Below, piece after piece: positions 16,928 through 26,173 of a stretch of 64,000 nt of DNA (position 1 is the first letter of the stretch; every line of letters starts with the position of its first letter). The DNA is from Chitinophagaceae bacterium (GTDB taxonomy: Bacteria; Bacteroidota; Bacteroidia; Chitinophagales; Chitinophagaceae). Under the pieces are notes generated by a model, which saw only the letters and a program-made list of their open reading frames with translations, made no database searches and was not told the DNA's origin. The DNA lies in NCBI GenBank assembly GCA_016710745.1, contig JADJVB010000012.1, positions 523,747 to 587,746 of the forward strand, given 5' to 3'. The position numbers and the translations under genes were made by a program.

Positions 16928-18814
16928 TTAAATTGATTCTTCCGCCAGGTCTAACTCTACCTTCAGGTTATCTATGATAAAATCCTGTCGACTGGGAGAA
17001 TTCTTTCCCATATAATATTCGAGCAATTGCTGGATATGTGTTTCGGGTAAAAGCATCACCGGCTGCAGTTTCATATCTTCTCCTATAAATCGGGCAAATT
17101 CACCCGGACTAATTTCTCCCAAACCTTTGAACCGTGTAGTTTCGGGCTTGTTGCCCAGTTTCCGGGTAGCTTCCTGTTTTTCGGTTTCGTTATAACAGTA
17201 AATCGTCTCCTGTTTATTTCTAACCCGAAATAAAGGCGTTTCTAAAATATACACATGTCCGTTCTTCACCAGGTCGGGAAAAAACTGCAAAAAGAAGGTC
17301 ATCAGTAACAAACGGATATGCATGCCATCCACGTCGGCATCTGTTGCAAAAACAATATTGTTGTACCGTAAGCCCTCATAGCCTTCTTCTATATTTAAGG
17401 CATGTTGTAACAGGTTGAATTCTTCATTTTCGTATACCACTTTTTTGGTTAATCCATAGCAGTTGAGCGGTTTTCCCCGCAAACTGAAAACGGCCTGTGT
17501 TTCCACATTACGGGCCTTGGTAATACTGCCACTGGCGCTATCGCCCTCCGTAATAAAAATGGTACTTTCTTTTTGTTTCTCCGAGATCTTATCCTTGTCT
17601 TTACCCGTGGCCTCATCATTGTAATGAAACTTGCAATCCCGCAATTTCTTATTATGCAGATTTGCCTTTTTAGCTCTTTCATTGGCCAGTTTTTTGATCC
17701 CTGCCATATCTTTTCGCTCCCGTTCATTCTGTTCGATGCGTTTTTTGAGTGCCTCGGCAGTTTCGGAATTCTTATGCAGAAAATTGTTCAACTCCCGGCC
17801 TAAAAAATCACCGATGAAATTCCGCATACTTGGGCCTCCTTCGTAAACCGTTTGTGAGCCCAACTTTGTTTTGGTCTGACTTTCAAATACCGGCTCCTGT
17901 ACGCGTACGCTTAAAGCTGCACAAATACTGCCCCGTATATCTGACGCATCATAATCCTTTTTATAAAATTCCCTGATTGTTTTTACCAGCCCTTCCCTGA
18001 AAGCCGCCAGGTGAGTTCCACCCTGGGTGGTAAACTGGCCATTCACAAAACTGTAATATTCCTCGCCGTAGTCGCTTTCATGAGTGATCGCTATTTCAAT
18101 GTCTTCCCCCTTCAGATGAATAATGGGATACCGGATCTCATCTTCATTGGTTTTGCGTTGCAACAGATCGAGCAGGCCATTCTTACTTACATACCTTTTG
18201 TTATTCAGGTTCATCACCAAACCGGCATTCAGGTAACAATAATTCCAGAACTGGTTATCGAGATACTCCTGTACAAAATGAAAGTTTTTAAATATCTTTT
18301 CGTCCGGCACAAAAGTTACCAGGGTTCCATTGTCCTCGGTTGTTTTAACTTCTTTATGCTCCTGCGTTAATACGCCTCTTTCAAATTCGGCGGTTTTTTC
18401 CTTACCATCGCGAAATGCGGTTACTTTAAAATAATGGCTCAGGGCATTTACCGCTTTGGTTCCCACACCATTCAATCCTACGCTTTTTTGAAAAGCCTTG
18501 CTGTCGTATTTGGCCCCGGTATTGATCTTACTAACCACATCCACTACTTTCCCCAGGGGAATGCCCCGGCCATAATCCCGTATGGTTATCGTTTTGTCTT
18601 TAATATTCACATCTACATGCTTGCCATAACCCATCGTGTGTTCATCGATGCAATTGTCGATAACTTCCTTCATTAAAACATAAATACCGTCATCCGGACT
18701 GCTGCCATCGCCCAGTTTGCCGATATACATACCCGGTCGAAGGCGTATATGCTCCTTCCAGTCCAGGCTCCTGATGGATTCTTCGTTATATTCATTCTTT
18801 TCAATCTCCGCCAT
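16928..18814 (-). CDS. parE: DNA topoisomerase IV subunit B (ParE)
   Basis: 628 residues of type IIA topoisomerase B subunit. GHKL ATPase domain: VIDNCIDEH (Glu/Asn metal site), DYGRGIP, SVGLNGVGTKAVNALS, followed by the transducer. TOPRIM domain: EGDSASGS, DADVDGMHIRLL. It hydrolyses ATP to drive strand passage with ParC. First gene of a minus-strand run with DUF1835, RAYT and parC. A 202-base gap to the divergent lipoprotein gene gives room for its promoter. Confidence 0.96.
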   Translation of the reverse strand: MAEIEKNEYNEESIRSLDWKEHIRLRPGMYIGKLGDGSSPDDGIYVLMKEVIDNCIDEHTMGYGKHVDVNIKDKTITIRDYGRGIPLGKVVDVVSKINTGAKYDSKAFQKSVGLNGVGTKAVNALSHYFKVTAFRDGKEKTAEFERGVLTQEHKEVKTTEDNGTLVTFVPDEKIFKNFHFVQEYLDNQFWNYCYLNAGLVMNLNNKRYVSKNGLLDLLQRKTNEDEIRYPIIHLKGEDIEIAITHESDYGEEYYSFVNGQFTTQGGTHLAAFREGLVKTIREFYKKDYDASDIRGSICAALSVRVQEPVFESQTKTKLGSQTVYEGGPSMRNFIGDFLGRELNNFLHKNSETAEALKKRIEQNERERKDMAGIKKLANERAKKANLHNKKLRDCKFHYNDEATGKDKDKISEKQKESTIFITEGDSASGSITKARNVETQAVFSLRGKPLNCYGLTKKVVYENEEFNLLQHALNIEEGYEGLRYNNIVFATDADVDGMHIRLLLMTFFLQFFPDLVKNGHVYILETPLFRVRNKQETIYCYNETEKQEATRKLGNKPETTRFKGLGEISPGEFARFIGEDMKLQPVMLLPETHIQQLLEYYMGKNSPSRQDFIIDNLKVELDLAEESI

Positions 18815-19016
18815 TATTTCAAATTTTCAGTGCTGCGAATATAACTGAATGGAAGGATTTTCAGCTAGGGCGAATTATCCACAATCTCCGGCAAAATGTG
18901 AGCAAAAAAGCGATTGTTGAACAAATTCGTTTTAATATGATAAAAATTAGTTTAATGAATGCTGCAAGTCATTGATTTAGACTGCAGCTCAATTTAGTTT
19001 TAACAAAAATGGTACC

Positions 19017-19661
19017 ATGAAAATAACAAAACTGATCATGATCGTCCTCGCTTTTGCGGGTCTTTCCTGTAACGCTACCAAGATCACGTCTTCGTGGAAA
19101 GCTGCAGATTTGCAAACAAAACCATATTATAATGTGATGGTTTGGGGTATTTTGCCAAAAAGCGACAGCACGGTTAGAAAACAGCTGGAAACGCATATGG
19201 TAAATGACCTTGTTGAAAAAGGTTACCATGCGGTTTCATCAATAGACGTTTACCAGGCAAAAGCCTATGAAAAAAGTAGCGGCCGGGATATTGTGGAAGA
19301 ATTCAAATCTACCGGGGTGGATGCTGTGATCACATTGGTTTTATTGAACAAAGAAAAAGAGGAAAAATATTATCCGGGTGGCTTTTTTACTAAACCCGTG
19401 GATACATATGGAGGCATAGACAAGTATTATTCCCAGGCTTATGAACGGATCTTTACACCCGGGTATTACATTAGCACTACTGATTATTTTTGGGAAGCAA
19501 ATCTGTTTGAAGTTGTTGCCGACAAAATTGTGTACTCCGTTCGAACCAGGTCATTCGATCCGGAATCAACCGAAATACTGGCACACGAAAATGCTTTGAA
19601 GATCATGAAAGATATGCTCAGGAAAAAAGTGATCATAGATCAAAATTCAACAAACAAATAA
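19017..19661 (+). CDS. DUF4136-like lipoprotein
   Basis: 214 residues with lipobox GLSC (Cys18). The mature domain resembles the DUF4136 fold: ITSSWKAADLQTKPYYNVMVWGILPKSDSTVRKQLETHMVNDLVEKGYHAVSSIDVY, with the SW...VMV... VRK-x-x-E pattern. Family members are envelope lipoproteins of unknown job. Divergent from parE. No other domain is visible. Confidence 0.75.
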   Translation: MKITKLIMIVLAFAGLSCNATKITSSWKAADLQTKPYYNVMVWGILPKSDSTVRKQLETHMVNDLVEKGYHAVSSIDVYQAKAYEKSSGRDIVEEFKSTGVDAVITLVLLNKEKEEKYYPGGFFTKPVDTYGGIDKYYSQAYERIFTPGYYISTTDYFWEANLFEVVADKIVYSVRTRSFDPESTEILAHENALKIMKDMLRKKVIIDQNSTNK

Positions 19662-19735
19662 GCCGTTTTGTAAAAGAATATGACCCTGCAACAGCGGGAA
19701 ATTATTTTTATAGTAGTTTTATACAAATCTTTTAC

Positions 19736-20521
19736 ATGAATCTGGATCTTTCAAATAAAACGGCCCTGGTTTGCGGAAGTACACAGGGACTCGGATACGC
19801 AAGTGCTGTTGAACTGGCGTTATTAGGTTGCCGGGTAATATTGATGGCCCGCAATGAAGACAAACTAAAGCAAGTTGTTCAAACGCTCGATCGGTCTAAA
19901 GGACAGGAGCACGGTTACCTGGTGGCTGATTTTTCGGATAACTTGGCTGTTAAAATAGCCATTGACGATTTTGTACAAACCAATACCGTTCATATCCTGG
20001 TGAATAATACCGGTGGCCCCCCGGGTGGTGCTGCGTTAACTGCAAAGCCGGAGGAATTTATTACCGCTTTCAATAATCACCTGATCAATAACCATAACCT
20101 GGTACAGGCAGTGGTGCCCGGTATGAAAGCAGTGGGTTTTGGCCGGATAATCAACATCATTTCAACCTCGGTTAAAAATCCGATAGCCGGTTTGGGTGTG
20201 AGCAATACCATCAGGGCAGCAGTGGCCAATTGGGCAAAGACCCTCGCTACCGAACTTGGGCCATTCGGGATCACAGTTAATAATGTTTTGCCCGGCTTTA
20301 CCAAGACTGTGCGGGCCGATTATGTGATTGCCGCCAAAGCTAAAGCGAATAACATAACCGAGGAAGAAGTGATGAAACAGCTGGTTGCCGAGATCCCGGC
20401 AGGCAGGATCGGCAAACCGGAAGAATTTGGCGCTGCTGTAGCTTTTTTATGCTCTATGGCAGCCGCGTATATCACCGGAATCAACCTCCCGGTTGACGGC
20501 GGCAGGCTGGGTTGTTTATAA
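19736..20521 (+). CDS. SDR-family oxidoreductase with degenerate catalytic site
   Basis: 261 residues of classic SDR fold: cofactor motif GSTQGLG (14-20), NNTGGP (90-95) and catalytic Ser143. The usual Tyr-x-x-x-Lys is replaced by Ser156-Asn-Thr-Ile-Arg160 (VSNTIRAAV), while the rest of the helix (NWAKTLATELGPFGITVN) is kept. This matches the BKR_like_SDR_like group, where the tetrad is degenerate. Whether it still reduces a ketone is unknown. Similar to FabG in length but not assigned to fatty acid synthesis. Monocistronic. Confidence 0.85.
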   Translation: MNLDLSNKTALVCGSTQGLGYASAVELALLGCRVILMARNEDKLKQVVQTLDRSKGQEHGYLVADFSDNLAVKIAIDDFVQTNTVHILVNNTGGPPGGAALTAKPEEFITAFNNHLINNHNLVQAVVPGMKAVGFGRIINIISTSVKNPIAGLGVSNTIRAAVANWAKTLATELGPFGITVNNVLPGFTKTVRADYVIAAKAKANNITEEEVMKQLVAEIPAGRIGKPEEFGAAVAFLCSMAAAYITGINLPVDGGRLGCL

Positions 20522-20648
20522 TTATTGACCAGGGTACAACCATTTTAAAATTATTGGTCTCTTAACGTAAGCATATTATTGCGAATTTTTTGTTTTACAA
20601 TAAAATGCGCTATCTTAATCTTTAATTCTAATCAAAAAAAACAAAAAA

Positions 20649-21142
20649 ATGAAATTGACAAAATTACTAATGGCTGTTGTTGTATCAGCCAGCATGCTTT
20701 TTGTAAGCTGTAAACCAAAAGACGCGGACATTAAAACAGCAGTTGAAACTGCCTTAAAAGCAGAGCCAACGATGAGTGGAACAACTGTTGAGGTAAAAGA
20801 CGGTGTTGTAACTATTGGCGGAGAATGCAAGGATGATGCCTGCAAAACTGCATGCGAAACAGCTGTTGCGGCCGTTAAGGGTGTAAAGTCGGTTGTTAAC
20901 AATTGTACCGTTGCTCCCCTCCTCCACCGCCTCCGGCTTCTTTGTCAACTACCATCGATGCAGCTAAAATGCAACAGGTGAAGGATGGTTTGAAAGATAT
21001 GGCTGGTGTTACCGTAGAATTTGCTGGTGATAAGGCGGTTTTAAAAGGTGAAGTAACCAAGGCGCAAAGGATGACCATCATGCAATTGTTGGCTGCTGCA
21101 AAAGTGCTTTCGGATGTTACAGGCTTAACAGACAAAAAATAA
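20649..21142 (+). pseudogene. BON-domain lipoprotein, frame-disrupted
   Basis: Lipoprotein signal (MLFVSC, Cys21), then a first BON-like domain (IKTAVETALKAEPTMSGTTVEVKDGVVTIGGE... CKTACETAVAAVKGVKSVVNNC). The reading frame changes at the C-run in GTTGCTCCCCTCC (20910-20921): reading on in the other frame yields APPPPPPASLSTTIDAAKMQQ and then a second BON-like domain (GVTVEFAGDKAVLKGEVT...VLSDVTGL). One extra C makes one continuous 164-residue protein. BON domains bind membrane surfaces and are found in OsmY-like stress proteins. A one-base deletion in a homopolymer, or a sequencing error. It is followed 27 bases later by the SH3 gene. Confidence 0.82.
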
Positions 21143-21169
21143 TTAATCATAAAATAAAAAACAAACAAA

Positions 21170-21589
21170 ATGGCATTACAGGATAAATATGCTGAGTTAT
21201 TACAGGCAGCCACTACGATGGGTGTTGTTAACCTGGCTTCAACAGAACAGGCTGGTGTGTTGCACATAAGCGGCACTGCTAACAGCACTGCGGATTACGA
21301 CGCACTTTGGGCATTATATGCAAAAATTGACCCCAATATGGCCAGCGGCGATCTGATGATGAACATCGATATCAAAGCGGAAGCGGGTGCTCAATTGAAA
21401 GTGACAACCGAAAGCAGCAACCTCAACATCAGAAGTACACCCAGTACGGAAGGCGAAATAGTTGGCAAAGCTGCCCATGAGGAAATAGTTACCCTGGTTG
21501 AAAAAACCAATGACAGCTGGTGGAAAATTAAAACGAAGGATGGTGAAGAAGGATATGCTTTTGCACAATACCTGTCGCCGGAGGCGTAA
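21170..21589 (+). CDS. BON-like / SH3-domain protein
   Basis: 139 residues. Residues 1-72 resemble a BON-type domain (MALQDKYAELLQAATTMGVVNLASTEQAGVLHISG...). Residues 76-139 form a bacterial SH3 domain (SNLNIRSTPSTEGEIVGKAAHEEIVTLVEKTNDSWWKIKTKDGEEGYAFAQYL). No signal peptide is present, which is odd because SH3b domains usually act at the cell wall; either it is cytosolic or export is non-classical. It follows the BON lipoprotein and ends before a strong terminator, so the two genes form one transcript. Confidence 0.8.
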   Translation: MALQDKYAELLQAATTMGVVNLASTEQAGVLHISGTANSTADYDALWALYAKIDPNMASGDLMMNIDIKAEAGAQLKVTTESSNLNIRSTPSTEGEIVGKAAHEEIVTLVEKTNDSWWKIKTKDGEEGYAFAQYLSPEA

Positions 21590-21609
21590 ACTAAAAATAT
21601 TTACAGTTA

Positions 21610-21641
21610 AGTCACTCCGGCAAACCGGGGTGACTTTTTTT
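21610..21641 (+). terminator. Rho-independent terminator
   Basis: Hairpin AGTCACTCCGG - CAAA - CCGGGGTGACT, 11 paired positions with one G-T, followed by a run of T. It lies 20 bases after the SH3 gene stop and ends the BON-SH3 transcript. Confidence 0.85.
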
Positions 21642-21670
21642 ATTGGTAGCTTTATTCAAATTTTAGTAAA

Positions 21671-22654
21671 ATGAAAACAGTATTAATAACGCTGATATTA
21701 TTTTTTTCTGCGCCTTCCATTTTTGCGCAGTTTTATAACAAAGACGGTGGATTTGCACACACGTTCTCTATTGTTGCGCGCGATTCGGCAACCGGCGAAT
21801 TGGCTGTAGGTGTGCAAAGCCATTGGTTTAGTGTAGGAACGGCGGTGAGCTGGGGCGAGGCGGGTGTAGGTGTTGTAGCTACGCAGTCTTTTGTAAACAA
21901 AAGCTATGGTATCAAAGGTTTGAATTTGATGAAAGCTGGCAAAACGGCACCAGAAGCATTACAGGAGCTATTAACCGCCGATGAAGGCAGAGAGGTAAGG
22001 CAGGTTGCCATGATTGATGCAAGCGGACATGTACATTCATTCACCGGCAAAAATTGCATCGATCATGCCGGAAGTATAGTTGGTAAAAACTATGCTGTAC
22101 AAAGCAATATGATGCTTACGGATAATGTAAATACAGCCATGGCAAAGGCATTTGAAGGAAGCGCCGGAAAACCACTGGCCGAAAGGGTTTTACTAAGCCT
22201 ACAGGCGGCACAGTCGGCGGGAGGCGATATCAGGGGTAAACAGTCTGCAGCCATACTCGTTGTTGCCGGCAAAGCTGAAGGACAGCCCTGGAATGAGCGG
22301 CTGATAGACCTGCGGGTTGATGACCACGAGGCGCCATTGCAGGAAATGGATCGCTTACTCAGGCTTTTTCGTGCCTACGGGCATATGGATAAAGGAGACC
22401 TGGCAGTTGAAAAAAACGACATGAACCTGGCCATGAAAGAATACAAGACCGCGATGAACATGTTTCCCCAAAACCTGGAAATGCAATACTGGACGGCCAT
22501 CACGCTGGCCAACAATAACAGCATTACAGAGGCTGCTGCCCTGTTACAGAAAATTTATAAAAAGGATGCCAATTGGCGGGAATTAACAAAAAGATTGCCA
22601 AAAGTGAACCTGTTAACGGTTTCAGAAGCCGGGTTAAAAGAATTATTAAAGTAA
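21671..22654 (+). CDS. Secreted DUF1028 (Ntn-hydrolase-like) protein
   Basis: 327 residues with signal peptide MKTVLITLILFFSAPSIFAQ. The mature N-terminus has the DUF1028 pattern: THFSIVARDSATGELAVGVQSHWFSVG (here FAHTFSIVARD), WGEAGVGVVATQSFVNKSYGIKGLNLM, and the long MIDASGHVHSFTGKNC...GKNYAVQSNMM. DUF1028 is predicted to be an Ntn-hydrolase fold (like heterocyst-pattern peptidases). Residues 225-327 form an extra helical TPR-like tail (DKGDLAVEKNDMNLAMKEYKTAM). Gene has its own start 30 bases after the terminator and is 20 bases upstream of the thioredoxin gene. Confidence 0.85.
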   Translation: MKTVLITLILFFSAPSIFAQFYNKDGGFAHTFSIVARDSATGELAVGVQSHWFSVGTAVSWGEAGVGVVATQSFVNKSYGIKGLNLMKAGKTAPEALQELLTADEGREVRQVAMIDASGHVHSFTGKNCIDHAGSIVGKNYAVQSNMMLTDNVNTAMAKAFEGSAGKPLAERVLLSLQAAQSAGGDIRGKQSAAILVVAGKAEGQPWNERLIDLRVDDHEAPLQEMDRLLRLFRAYGHMDKGDLAVEKNDMNLAMKEYKTAMNMFPQNLEMQYWTAITLANNNSITEAAALLQKIYKKDANWRELTKRLPKVNLLTVSEAGLKELLK

Positions 22655-22674
22655 ATTTGCAAAAAATAAAAAAC

Positions 22675-23376
22675 ATGAAATTATTAAATCCGGTGATCAA
22701 TACGATTCTTTTTTCAGTATTGATATTATCCTGTACCGCGCAAACCAAAAACAGTTTAACGGCTGCCGAATTTGAAAAAGAAATCACAACCAAAGAAAAT
22801 ATTCAGATACTGGATGTACGAACCCCTGGTGAATTTTTTTCGGGCCATATCAAAACTGCATTGCAAGCGGATTGGAATAACAAAGCTGAATTTGAACGCC
22901 GCCTGGCCTTTGTAGATAAGAATAAACCCGTTTATATATATTGCCTTGCGGGAGGCCGGAGTGCCGCCGCCGCAAACAAAATGCGTAGCATGGGTTACCA
23001 GGCAGTTATCGAATTGCAGGGCGGAACCAATGCCTGGCGGGCCGCTAATCTTCCTTTAGAAGGCAGCAGCAACGAAAAACAAATGACCATCGAAGCGTTG
23101 AATGAAACCATCGCCGGTTCAAAAACCGTATTGATTGATTTTGGCGCACCCTGGTGCCCGCCTTGTAAACAAATGGAGCCCGTTTTGGCAAGTTTAAAAG
23201 AAAATAATAAAGGCAAATTCACTTTTATAAATGTGGATGGTGGCCGCGACCAGGATATTTTAAAAACATACGAGGTTACTGCCTTGCCCGTGTTTATCGT
23301 TTTTAAAGATGGTAAACAGGTTTGGCGTAAGGATGGCGTGGTAACCGAAAAAGAACTGGCAGATCAAATACACTAA
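22675..23376 (+). CDS. Rhodanese-thioredoxin fusion lipoprotein
   Basis: 233 residues from ATG 22675 (an upstream in-frame ATG at 22573 overlaps the DUF1028 gene and is rejected because the residues before 22675 are not signal-like). Lipobox ILSC at residues 17-20. Residues 26-118 are a rhodanese domain with active loop CLAGGRSA (YIYCLAGGR). Residues 128-233 are a thioredoxin domain with active site WCPPC (APWCPPCKQ) and ALPVFIVFKDGK. The fused enzyme would transfer sulfur or reduce periplasmic disulfides. Related fusions occur in Bacteroidota. Second gene after DUF1028; converges with the formimidoylglutamase-like gene (overlap of 4 bases). Confidence 0.9.
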   Translation: MKLLNPVINTILFSVLILSCTAQTKNSLTAAEFEKEITTKENIQILDVRTPGEFFSGHIKTALQADWNNKAEFERRLAFVDKNKPVYIYCLAGGRSAAAANKMRSMGYQAVIELQGGTNAWRAANLPLEGSSNEKQMTIEALNETIAGSKTVLIDFGAPWCPPCKQMEPVLASLKENNKGKFTFINVDGGRDQDILKTYEVTALPVFIVFKDGKQVWRKDGVVTEKELADQIH

Positions 23377-24425
23377 TCCTGCGACAATTCCTTGATAAAA
23401 TCAGTAACTAAATAACAGATCAATTTCCCGGTTGAATCATCTTTACGACCGTCTTCCAGTTGGGTGGCACCTTCGCAAATATGGAGGTAGGCCGGTTTAG
23501 AATCCTGTGCTGTAAAAGTTATGAATTTCCTGGCCTGCAGGGGCGTAATACCGCAAGGAGTCATGGCACTGCTTAAAACATGCTCCACACAATCCAGGTC
23601 GATCTCAATACCGGTGTAACTGTCTTCAGTAAAGCCGGTGGCATGGGCTACTGCCTGAATAAAATTCTTGCGTTCATGGATAAATATTTCTTCAAAGCTG
23701 ATATAATCCATGAAGGGATTGTTATGAATATCCATTAATATATTTTGCGGGATATAGTTTTCATGTAAACCGATCATACAATATTTACCCAGGTAACCAT
23801 CCTCTTCGGCATAACGAAATCCATTGCCACTATGCCTGCCTTCGGCCACACTGAAGTCGGAGTGCGCATCGAGGTTTATACAATTGATCTGCGACAATGG
23901 AATGAGCTCGGCTTTGTGCAACCCTTTGGCCACGCCTTTAATGATCGGGTACGCATTATTGTGGCCACCGCCAATAATGATGGGAATTTTTTTTGCTGAG
24001 GCGATCACTTTTAACAGGTCTTCCACTTCTTCATCAACAATATTCAACGCATGCCGGTAAGCATTAATTTTTTCTTCCTCATTGTAGGCATTGTTTTCTA
24101 TTAAGAATTTAATATCCCCAAAATCAAAATGGCCCAGCAATAACGTGTTCTCGCCAGTGAGGTAGTCGTTGCTCTGGATATTTAAAAACGAATCAAGAAA
24201 GGATTGCCAGGCAGTTTCGGCCCCACCCACACCATAATTGGCTTTTACACCAAAATCCTCGGGTATGCCCAGTACCACGTACCTCACCGGCGATTCGGCA
24301 ATCACTTCGGGCCATTCACTACCGGGTTTCAGGTAATGCAGGCGCTCTCCTATTTTAGTTTCAAATCGTCGCACCCGGGTAATCGACAAAATATCTTCCT
24401 TTGAATAAAACTTGAAATGTTTCAT
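23373..24425 (-). CDS. Ureohydrolase: formimidoylglutamase-like arginase-family enzyme
   Basis: 350 residues of the arginase/agmatinase/formiminoglutamase family. Metal-binding residues present: His155 (GGGHNNAYP), Asp186-His188-Asp190 (NLDAHSDF), Asp276 and Asp278 (EIDLDCVE). The substrate pocket pattern (SGNGFRYAEE) favours formimidoylglutamase (histidine catabolism) rather than arginase. No other hut gene is in view. Product could hydrolyse N-formimidoyl-L-glutamate to glutamate and formamide. It is alone on the minus strand. Confidence 0.82.
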   Translation of the reverse strand: MKHFKFYSKEDILSITRVRRFETKIGERLHYLKPGSEWPEVIAESPVRYVVLGIPEDFGVKANYGVGGAETAWQSFLDSFLNIQSNDYLTGENTLLLGHFDFGDIKFLIENNAYNEEEKINAYRHALNIVDEEVEDLLKVIASAKKIPIIIGGGHNNAYPIIKGVAKGLHKAELIPLSQINCINLDAHSDFSVAEGRHSGNGFRYAEEDGYLGKYCMIGLHENYIPQNILMDIHNNPFMDYISFEEIFIHERKNFIQAVAHATGFTEDSYTGIEIDLDCVEHVLSSAMTPCGITPLQARKFITFTAQDSKPAYLHICEGATQLEDGRKDDSTGKLICYLVTDFIKELSQD

Positions 24426-24703
24426 GGATGAAAGTTAGGGAAAATCCCCTTGTAATGGCAAGAAGCTTCAAAAATAGGTGCCCTTAACAGGTTGCAAATG
24501 GATAGCCGTCGACTTCCGTGTGGCAGGCAAGCCGGCCGTTCAATTCAGGCCCGTACAACATTACCGATCAATTGAGCAGAAGGTTTAATTGATCGGTCTT
24601 TTGGGCCGATATTCCATTATTATACGGCAACTTTTCTGAAATCATTAACGTTCGTTTAGCCCGCTGGGTAAGTGCTTGGTATAGTCTTTGTTTTACATGG
24701 AAT

Positions 24704-25255
24704 ATGAAAACAAAAAAACTAAACACCTTGATCTTAGTCGTCCTGGGCATCAGTCTGTCACCTGTTTGCCACGCCCAAGCTGAACAAGTATTCGAAAAAG
24801 GTTCACTAACGGTCAGCGCCGGTATCGGCCTTGGTAATGAGTATAAGTCGGAGTATTCCAACTCAGCCCTTGGTATCAAAGCCGTTGCAGAAACCGGATT
24901 ATGGCAGGCCGGCCCAGGAATTGTTTCACTTGGTGTTGAGGTTGGTAATTCTTTTTCCAGTAACGGATCGCTACCCAATTATCGAGCTAGTTCGCTGGTT
25001 GTGGCTGGCCGTTCGGCCTGGCATCACGGTTGGAACATAAAAGGGCTTGATACCTATGCCGGACTTTCGGCCGGAGCCGGCTTTAACCAATACCGTTATG
25101 AAAAAAACGGAACCGTCAGGCAAACCGAGATCGTACCTGTTTTCGGCGGTTTCGTCGGGGCTTCCTATTTTATCAGCCCATCATTTGGTTTTAATGTGGA
25201 AGCGGGATACGATATTACCCAAATACAGGGTGGAATTGTGTTTAAACTCAGATGA
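24704..25255 (+). CDS. Outer-membrane beta-barrel protein
   Basis: 183 residues with signal peptide (MKTKKLNTLILVVLGISLSPVCHAQ, cleaved after HAQ). The rest has eight-stranded-barrel-like alternation: SLTVSAGIGLGNEYKSEY, GIVSLGVEVGNSFSS, LDTYAGLSAGAGFNQYRYEK, GGFVGASYFISPSFGFNVEAGYDITQ, ending in a terminal Arg-rich KLR. No specific family recognised. It stands alone after a 278-base AT-balanced gap. Confidence 0.75.
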   Translation: MKTKKLNTLILVVLGISLSPVCHAQAEQVFEKGSLTVSAGIGLGNEYKSEYSNSALGIKAVAETGLWQAGPGIVSLGVEVGNSFSSNGSLPNYRASSLVVAGRSAWHHGWNIKGLDTYAGLSAGAGFNQYRYEKNGTVRQTEIVPVFGGFVGASYFISPSFGFNVEAGYDITQIQGGIVFKLR

Positions 25256-25502
25256 TCCTTTTTAAATGGGAGCAATATAGCGGGGAAGCCGGGAAGTCGT
25301 TTTAGCATAATTAATTTGTTTTACGGCCTTTGCGGTTTACCGGCCTGCAACGTCTATGTGTGCCCCTTATAGTCACCTGCTTATCTTACTTCTTGATCTT
25401 ACAAAGAGATCTCATTTAATTCGCTTCCAAAATACTGCTTGTATCCCCGCAATTAAAGCATTATATTTATACCAGTTCTTTTCACGCCTTAAATTTTGCG
25501 TT

Positions 25503-25993
25503 ATGAATACGATCGAAAAATTTAAAACCTGGGGCGATAAGCATCACCCAAAATGGCTGGATATTATCCGCATTGTGTTAGGTATTTTCCTTTGTTATAA
25601 GGGGATAGATTTTCTTCGCAATACCAGCAATATCATCAGCATGATGCAAAACACTTCTTTCTTCAGCGAGTTCATGATCATTTTAATTGGCCATTATGTA
25701 GCTTTTGCGCATATTCTCGGCGGTTTCTTTTTGACCCTTGGTTTGTTTACCCGGGCTGCCTGTATTATTCAGTTGCCGATCTTATTAGGAGCCATTGTTT
25801 TTATAAATATTAACGCTACCCATGATGCTTTTAGTCCTTACTCAGAACTATTCTTATCTATTCTGATCTTTCTGTTGCTTTTTATTTTTTGATCATCGGC
25901 AACGGTCCGCTTTCAGTAAAAGTACCGCCGGAAGAGCATTTGAAAGAGCATCGGAATTATGAGCACAAGGTTAAGGGAGAGCCCGAGGAATAA
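25503..25993 (+). pseudogene. DoxX-family membrane protein, frame-disrupted near the C-terminus
   Basis: The ATG at 25503 begins MNTIEKFKTWGDKHHPKW; an earlier ATG (25356) would add a non-homologous leader and is rejected. The first 130 residues form four membrane helices (IIRIVLGIFLCYKGIDFL, FMIILIGHYVAFAHILGGFF, ACIIQLPILLGAIVF, LFLSILIFLLLF) of DoxX. The frame then hits TGA (25890-25892) in T-rich TTTATTTTTTGATC. Adding one T restores LIIGNGPLSVKVPPEEHL..., the usual DoxX C-terminus, ending at 25993. One-base deletion or base-calling error. DoxX homologues help redox/sulfur homeostasis in the membrane. Confidence 0.85.
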
Positions 25994-26005
25994 CACAATC
26001 ATCAA

Positions 26006-26040
26006 AAGATACCTTCAGGGTATCAGGTATCTTATCTTTC
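26006..26040 (+). terminator. Terminator-like hairpin after DoxX
   Basis: AAGATACCT (26006-26014) pairs perfectly with AGGTATCTT (26025-26033) around a 10-base loop; a second pairing GATACC/GGTATC is also possible. It is followed by ATCTTTCT. It lies 13 bases after the restored DoxX stop. Its T-tract is weak. Confidence 0.5.
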
Positions 26041-26173
26041 TAATCAAAATGAAATGCGGTTCCGCAATGAGCGGGACAGGCTGCGCCTCAGCATCACCAA
26101 AATCCCCTGCCACATGATTCAGGTGGCTGATGTTTTCAACAGATATCTCCGATGATGGAGATGACAGCCTAAT

